Origin: Pterobdella sp. o SKG-2022
Lineage: Eukaryota > Annelida > Clitellata > Hirudinida > Piscicolidae
Direction: 5' to 3'
Assembly: GCA_964035795.1 (NCBI GenBank)
Contig: OZ038320.1
Location: 12,002,118-12,066,117 of the forward strand
Length of the DNA: 64,000 nucleotides
How positions within the stretch are numbered: the first letter of the stretch is position 1; each line of letters begins with the position of its first letter. Positions 57,981-64,000 of this stretch are shown here, piece after piece. The notes under the pieces were generated by a model. The model searched no databases. It was not told the DNA's origin and saw nothing but the letters and a program-made list of their open reading frames with translations. The translations under genes and the position numbers were made by a program.

Positions 57981-60900
57981 ATGCTTGGATTCAAGATAAC
58001 TATATTCTTCGTTTTAACAATCCTCCTTTTATCCATCGAAAGTAAGATTATCCACGTAGCCTATCAACTGACTGAAGAACCACCACAAGGAACTTACGTC
58101 GGAAACATTGTCAACGACGCAAACTTATCATCTTTGATTGACAGTGATGATTTGAGAAAAATTACATTCAAATTTTTGGGTGATGATCCAGATTTTTTCA
58201 ACCTCAATCCCATTACGGGACTTCTTGAAACATCATCAAAGAGATTAGATAGAGAAAGTTTTTGTCCCAAAAAACATGAATGCAGAATAAATTTTGACGT
58301 GGGTATTAAACCCTTGCAATTCTTCCACATTATAAAAATATCTGTTCTCGTTTTAGACATAAATGACCACAACCCCGTTTTTTCACCATCTCTTCAAGTG
58401 ATCGAAGTTTCTGAATCTGCACCAGTTGGTTCTTTTTATCGACTTTTGCTCGCAAACGATGAAGACAGCCCATCAAATTCAGTTGTTGATTACAGTTTGG
58501 GCGAATTTTCACCTGGCTCTTATGACATTTTTGTCTTAGATTGGAAAAGACCTTCAAACTCTTCACACATACAAGCTCCAACACCTCGACTTATGCTTAA
58601 TAGACCATTAGATAGAGAATCTCAAAATTTATACCAAGCAGAACTCACTGCAAGAGACGGAGGTACTCCATCTAAGACTGGGAAATTAATTGTTGAAATA
58701 AGAGTTACCGATGCAAACGACAATGCCCCAATTTTTAATCAGCAATCTTACGAAGTGAAAGTATCTGAAAATCTACCTATAAACTCTGCCATAATCACAG
58801 TGCACGCTACAGACAAAGATGAAGGCTTAAATGGGATGGTAAGTTATTACTTCAGTCCCGTTTCATTGTCTGCATACGGGAACACGTTTAAAATAAACAA
58901 TAAGACTGGGCAAATAACAACGATCTCTTCTCTAGATTATGAAATTAAACAAAGTTATCAGCTTGTTGTTGAAGCTAGGGACTCAGGAGCTGAACCTATG
59001 ATTGTCAGTACAGTGGTCAATGTTCTCGTAGAAGATGTAAATGACAATGCACCAATTATCTCTTCAAATAGCATAACTTCGCATCAAGAATATGATGCTG
59101 TGTTACCTGAAGATTCGACTATCAATACATTCGTTTCCCATGTTACAGTTGCTGATCATGATTCTGGCCTTGGAGGAACCGTAACTTGTTTTCTTCAAAA
59201 TTTATCTGATGAAGGAGTATCAAATATTAAGCAATCACCCTTCAAATTGAATAAGTTGAACGACGTTGAACATCAAATAGAAACAGCTATGCTACTCGAC
59301 AGAGAAAAAAAAGATTTATATACTTTACAAATATTTTGTCACGACAATGGAAAGCCTCGTTTGAATTCCACAAAGATATTAAAAATTAAAATCGAAGACA
59401 TTAATGATTGCTCTCCAGTTTTCACAAACAAACGACACAGTGTAGACGTATACGAAAACAACTATGCAGGAGTTGCTGTTTTGAAAATTGATGCGGAAGA
59501 TTGTGATGTTGGTGAAAATGGAAGACTAACTTACATTCTTTTAAACCAAGAGGAATCTTTTGCTCTTGATCCAAAGAGTGGTTTGCTCACTGCTAAAGTA
59601 TCTTTCGACCGAGAAATAGTGGGTGATAGTATGGAGGTTAGCGTCATGGTGAAAGATAATGGAACTCCAACAAAATCTTCAAGTGCAGAATTTATCGTTA
59701 ATATTTTGGATATCAACGACAACCCACCAATTTTTCAAAGATCAGCTTTTCAGTTCAACGTGACTGAAAATTTACCCAAAAGAACTTTTGTTGGATCTCT
59801 TAAAGCTACCGACAAAGATAAATCTTCAACAGAAAATTCTAGAATTTTTTATTCCATACTTCCAGGCCCATCTGCAGACAATTTTATTATAAGTAATTTA
59901 ACGGGGGATTTATATACTTCAGAAGAGCTAGACAGAGAAACCGAAGAAGTGCATTATTTAACTGTAATCGCCAAAGATAACGGAGTTCCATCACTATCAA
60001 GTAGTAGTCGTGTGGTAGTAGTAGTAAAAGATACAAATGATAATTATCCTCTTTTTGAGGTACCAAACTTTTACAACGCTACTATTCAGTTATCAAGCAA
60101 AGCTCCTCGAAACTACACCGTCGCCAGATTCAGTGCTTACGATTTTGATTCTGGAGAGAATGGGAAAGTAATTTATGGAATGTATAATCATTCACTTCAT
60201 GGTGAACTGTTACATCTTAATCCCAAAAATGGAGTACTCACCCTTCTATCTGATGATATCAGTCGTCTTGAAGGAACGATTATCAAACTAAAAATCTGGG
60301 TGAAGGATTCAGCCAAACCGCCTGAAGTGAGTCTAAAAACTGAAACTCAGGTTTTTATTGCTATTAACCGATCTGCTCCCCTCCTTGTTAAAGGCAAATA
60401 TATCAATAGCGATGACTGGTTATTAGCTCTCGGTTATTACGATAGCTATACGAACAACAAAACTGGATATATTTACTTTGTGCTTTTGAGTTTCTTCATT
60501 ATGTTGGCCCTTTCAATAATCTTCGTCTTAATCATAGTTTTTTGTATAAAAAGAATCAAAAGTTTTTCTAAAGCGAGCTCAAGTTGTTTGAGAGTTTCAG
60601 ACTTTGATAATTATAATTGTCGCCAAGAAGCGTTGAAAAAAATGAGTCGCATTCCTCTTTCATCTACCGTTAATACTGAGCTGATGATGGCTGTTGACGA
60701 CGATGATGACAACTGCCACTTGGTGAATGATGAAATTATTGATGGCAACTGCAGCTTTATTGCAGGCTTCAAAAACCTCTCTCATAACTCAGAGACTTTA
60801 GGCCTCAATGGAAAAGCTCGAACATTGGATGTGAGTTTTACTTCACTGTTAATTTATTTTGAAAACTGTTATAAGACATGTCAAACCAAACACTTCCATT

Positions 60901-61869
60901 ATCACATATTCAACTTACGAGAAGCTTCGTGTTCAGTTAATCAATTTCTGATTTGAATTGTTTTGATAAAACTCAGTTATTCTCCTTTAAAAATTCTTTT
61001 TTTCAAAATACGTATTATATTTTATAGCAACTGCGCCTATCTACACCGCAACTACCGAACGTGAACTCAACATACCCATCTTCTTCACAAAACGGCCAAA
61101 CTTTTAGAAACGTGTGCTACCAGCAACAAACAAACGCAAACACTCATTCCTTACATCAACTACAAGAACAACAACATCTAATGAACCAGCACCATTTACT
61201 GCATCACACTTATGGCCCACGACTCTCACATTATTGGAAGGCTGGTATTAATCAACACGCCAATAACAATTATTTCAATTCTAATTCAATGCAGAAATGC
61301 TCTCCCAACTGCAATAAGCTTAATTCATTCTCTAACAATACAAATATATTTAACTCAACACAAAATAATGAAAAGTCTCATCTTAAGAATTCTTCAATCA
61401 ACAAATCCGAGCAAGAACAACGCATTGAGGCTGAAAGCGAAGTAAATTGCCCTTAAACAATTTATTTGATTTTAAAAAAGATCAACTTCTAGTTCCTTAT
61501 ATTCATATGAATATTTAATCTTTCATAATGTGAGATCGACATGTAAATCTTCGTATCCACATACAAAAAAATAAGAGAAATTAAGTTTAATTCTAAACCG
61601 CATATTTCAGACTTACAAACTATGAGAAAATAACATTATTATTTAAGGTGAAGCATCTGCTAAACATACTAAAAGAGCAAGCAACCAGGGAAACAGTGAG
61701 TATATCATCTGACCAGGAAGCCAACTCCGACAGTGGCAAGGGTGCCAGTGAAGAGGGTGGTGATTTGAAACATACTACTACACAAATTCCTTTAAGGTTG
61801 TCTGATGCCTTTATCAATATTTTACATTATATCCTTTATTTTGTTTATATTGTTATTGGGCAACAATAA
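57981..61869 (+). CDS. Protocadherin with seven cadherin repeats
   Basis: A homophilic cell-adhesion receptor. Exon 57981-60830 (950 codons) holds a signal peptide (MLGFKITIFFVLTILLLSIE), seven extracellular cadherin repeats and the membrane helix (FVLLSFFIMLALSIIFVLII, about residues 829-855). Calcium-binding linkers end repeats 1-6 near residues 126 (DINDHNPVF), 244 (DANDNAPIF), 352 (DVNDNAPII), 473 (DINDCSPVF), 577 (DINDNPPIF) and 684 (DTNDNYPLF). Repeat 7 lacks the DRE and DxND motifs. LDRE motifs recur, and repeat 1 has the protocadherin disulfide loop (LDRESFCPKKHEC). Seven repeats in one exon match delta-1 protocadherins. Exon 61028-61441 (phase 0) gives a Gln/His/Asn/Ser-rich cytoplasmic tail. 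Exon 61648 onward (phase 0) adds SSDQEANSDSGKGASEEG and either runs to a stop at 61869 or splices near 61796. If the intron at 61442 is retained, translation stops at 61456. Upstream ATG at 57948 is rejected because a good acceptor (aatttttcag) abuts 57981 and the signal peptide starts there. Confidence 0.92.
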
Positions 61870-64000
61870 GAGGTCCAAAACTAATTTCAATGAATTCTTA
61901 TTCACAGAGAAACTCCTAAAAGCCAGTTGACAACTGATTGCTGAGAAAGATATTACATTACAAAACCAATTCTACGTCATCTTATTAAGCATCAAAAACC
62001 TTTTCTAGTCTTGTGCCGTCGAATCGAATTATATTGAATTGTCTAGTATTTCACAAGTTCATTTTTGGCATAATGTATTTTTTTTTTTTTACATCGGTTT
62101 CCTATTTGACTCTTAAATATTGATATTGTGTTCATAAATCAAAATCTAACAAATATTAAATTTAAATATAATTTCAAGATACTTTTACCATGATTTATAG
62201 CAGTAAATTAAGTTTTTTTGCGTTCATAACACCAAAAATTAAATCAAAATTTATTTATCGTAAACGAAGACCATCCTATTCTTCAAATGTATATAGATAT
62301 GCGTGTGTGGTCTCCAGATTTGTATGCGTCGAAGATATTTTTCATTGTAAATGTTTGTCGTTATCCAATTGCTCTTACTGTGAATCAGGAATATGTACTG
62401 TGGTTTTCGAGCTTTTTGATATGAACTTCATATTTGATAAAAAATTTTAGATGTATTTTTAAATGTTCCAATGACCAAGCTGCTTCTTTCATGAATAAAT
62501 TAGTGCTTTTAATTTTCAAAATATTTTTGAAAAACAATGAAAGCTCCTTATATGACTGAGTTTTGTATCATATTGACTGGAAACAAGTAAATAATTATAC
62601 TTGTAAAACCTTGAAAACCTGAAATTTAATTTTTTGTTGTCAAATTATACAGCCTTACTGAAAATTCATTCGATTGTTTTCAAAAAAGGTTATCCCGTTA
62701 GAATGAAAAAAAATCTAAAACCAACAACTTTGAAAAGCAATGACGTAAAGTAAAGTTATAACTCTAAAAAATCGTTATTCGTCTTGCTGTCGACAAATAT
62801 TTTACGTTGAATTGTTTACCTTTTTATGATGACGTGAAATAGTCTTAACCAAATAATGAGAAACACAACAGTATTTTCGTAAGATGAATTTACGAAAGAG
62901 ATTAGTTAGCTGACGATGATATAGAGTATATGAAAAAGCTTCGTCAAAATAAAAAATTCAGATATTTTTGGGTTTTTATGATTCAAAGTTTTGAGACTAA
63001 TTGTTCACAATGGCTTACTATTTAAGTTTAAAGATGTTATAAACAAGTTATAAAATTAAGTTAAAACATCTAAACTTTTTTTGTTAGTTGCACATAAATG
63101 CAGGAGTTTTATTTAAACGAGCAATGATTTTTTTGATTGTCTAATATATAAATTTTTCATTTGTTACACACAATTTCTGAAATTTAACTGATACCTTAGT
63201 CTACAGTTTGAACTTTCAATACACCTCTTATGGCTGTTTGAAACATTTAATATGATAAATATGAAACAACTTTGGTTATATATAACTAAAAATTCTGTTT
63301 AAGTTATGATTTCATTGAATTTAAAAGACTTGACACTGAAGGATAAAATGAAATAAAAATATTCAAAAAAAATTTATTCTTTAACACGAAGTTTATTCAA
63401 TGGTAACTTTATATCTTACCAATTCTTATATAACCCAATGGTTTCAGTTATTTTGAATCATTTGAGTTGCTATTGAAGTTTGGCGTTTTCTTGGGAGTTT
63501 TCACGTGAAGTGGATCATGTTTTTTAACTTCGTTAGATAGATTGTGATTTTTTTTCTTCATAACCTCCTTTTCATAACGAGATTTAATGAAAGTAAGGTT
63601 GGATTTTAGAAGTGCGGTTTTTAAGAGACATCGATGTTGTTAATAAATTTGAATTTCTCGAAATATACTTTTTGATTTGAGAAGTATTTTTTGAAAGAAC
63701 ATTCAAAGAAATTTTATTCAACTGAAATTTTCAACAAGAACAATTTTATTAAAATTCTTTATGATAAAGAATTATGATAAAATTGTACTTGTATATATTA
63801 TATATATAATTTTAGCTGAATAAAAAGTTTTTACTTTTTGTTTCAAGAAATTCTTCATAAATAAGGTAGTATATATTGAGAAATTCAAAACTATGGTTGA
63901 GTTTTAAAAAATAAAGAATCGGAAGTGACGAAGTGAGTGTTGTTTTAGGATGGCTTTTTATATCTACAAATTAATTTTGTAATAAACTATTTAAAGAAAT
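61870..64000. other. Downstream flank of protocadherin
   Basis: AT-rich sequence without a confident exon; it should contain the protocadherin 3' UTR or a further intron if exon 3 is spliced. An 86-codon frame at 62190-62450 has no splice context. No transposon is seen. Confidence 0.4.

Overview
The window is AT-rich, intron-rich animal DNA. All complete genes are spliced, with GT-AG introns of about 0.2 to 3 kb. It carries vinculin, a GGA clathrin adaptor, a tetraspanin and a protocadherin, so the source is a metazoan. A spiralian-type invertebrate is my guess from overall style; the sequence does not settle the species. Three runs of exactly 200 N (25746-25945, 36176-36375, 47317-47516) are scaffolding joins. 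They divide the window into contigs A (1-25745), B (25946-36175), C (36376-47316) and D (47517-64000).

Layout. At 72-5081 (+) is the 3' part of a vinculin gene: twelve exons, 473 residues, with neck, proline-rich strap and complete tail. It includes a phase-symmetric Asn/Gln/His-rich exon in the linker. Converging on it at 15256-7087 (-) is a complete GGA gene: fifteen coding exons, 734 residues, VHS-GAT-hinge-GAE, phases closing at every junction. From 15257 to 25095 I see no confident gene. That stretch holds a perfect (AC)568 array and a (CAT)n(CCA)n array. Exons of a tetraspanin then appear on contigs A and B (minus strand) and C (plus strand). Contig D is mostly non-coding until a protocadherin at 57981-61869 (+). 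Its seven cadherin repeats and membrane helix are in one 2.85-kb exon, followed by cytoplasmic exons.

Main result. The tetraspanin exons on A, B and C do not overlap in content and join in phase, but only if the scaffold order is changed. Read as reverse(B), then C, then reverse(A), they give TM1, EC1, TM2, TM3, EC2, TM4 and the C-terminus. The scaffold as given breaks the gene. In the current orientation the likely true order is A, inverted C, B. The rebuilt tetraspanin has an exceptionally large second extracellular loop, from one 1164-nt exon carrying a basic Lys/Asn-rich insertion of roughly 300 residues.

No RNA gene, transposase or reverse transcriptase is convincing. Two tRNA-like sequences and two foldback (MITE-like) elements are described. 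The four genes serve cell adhesion, membrane organisation and trafficking. They are ordinary eukaryotic neighbours, and I infer no functional cluster.
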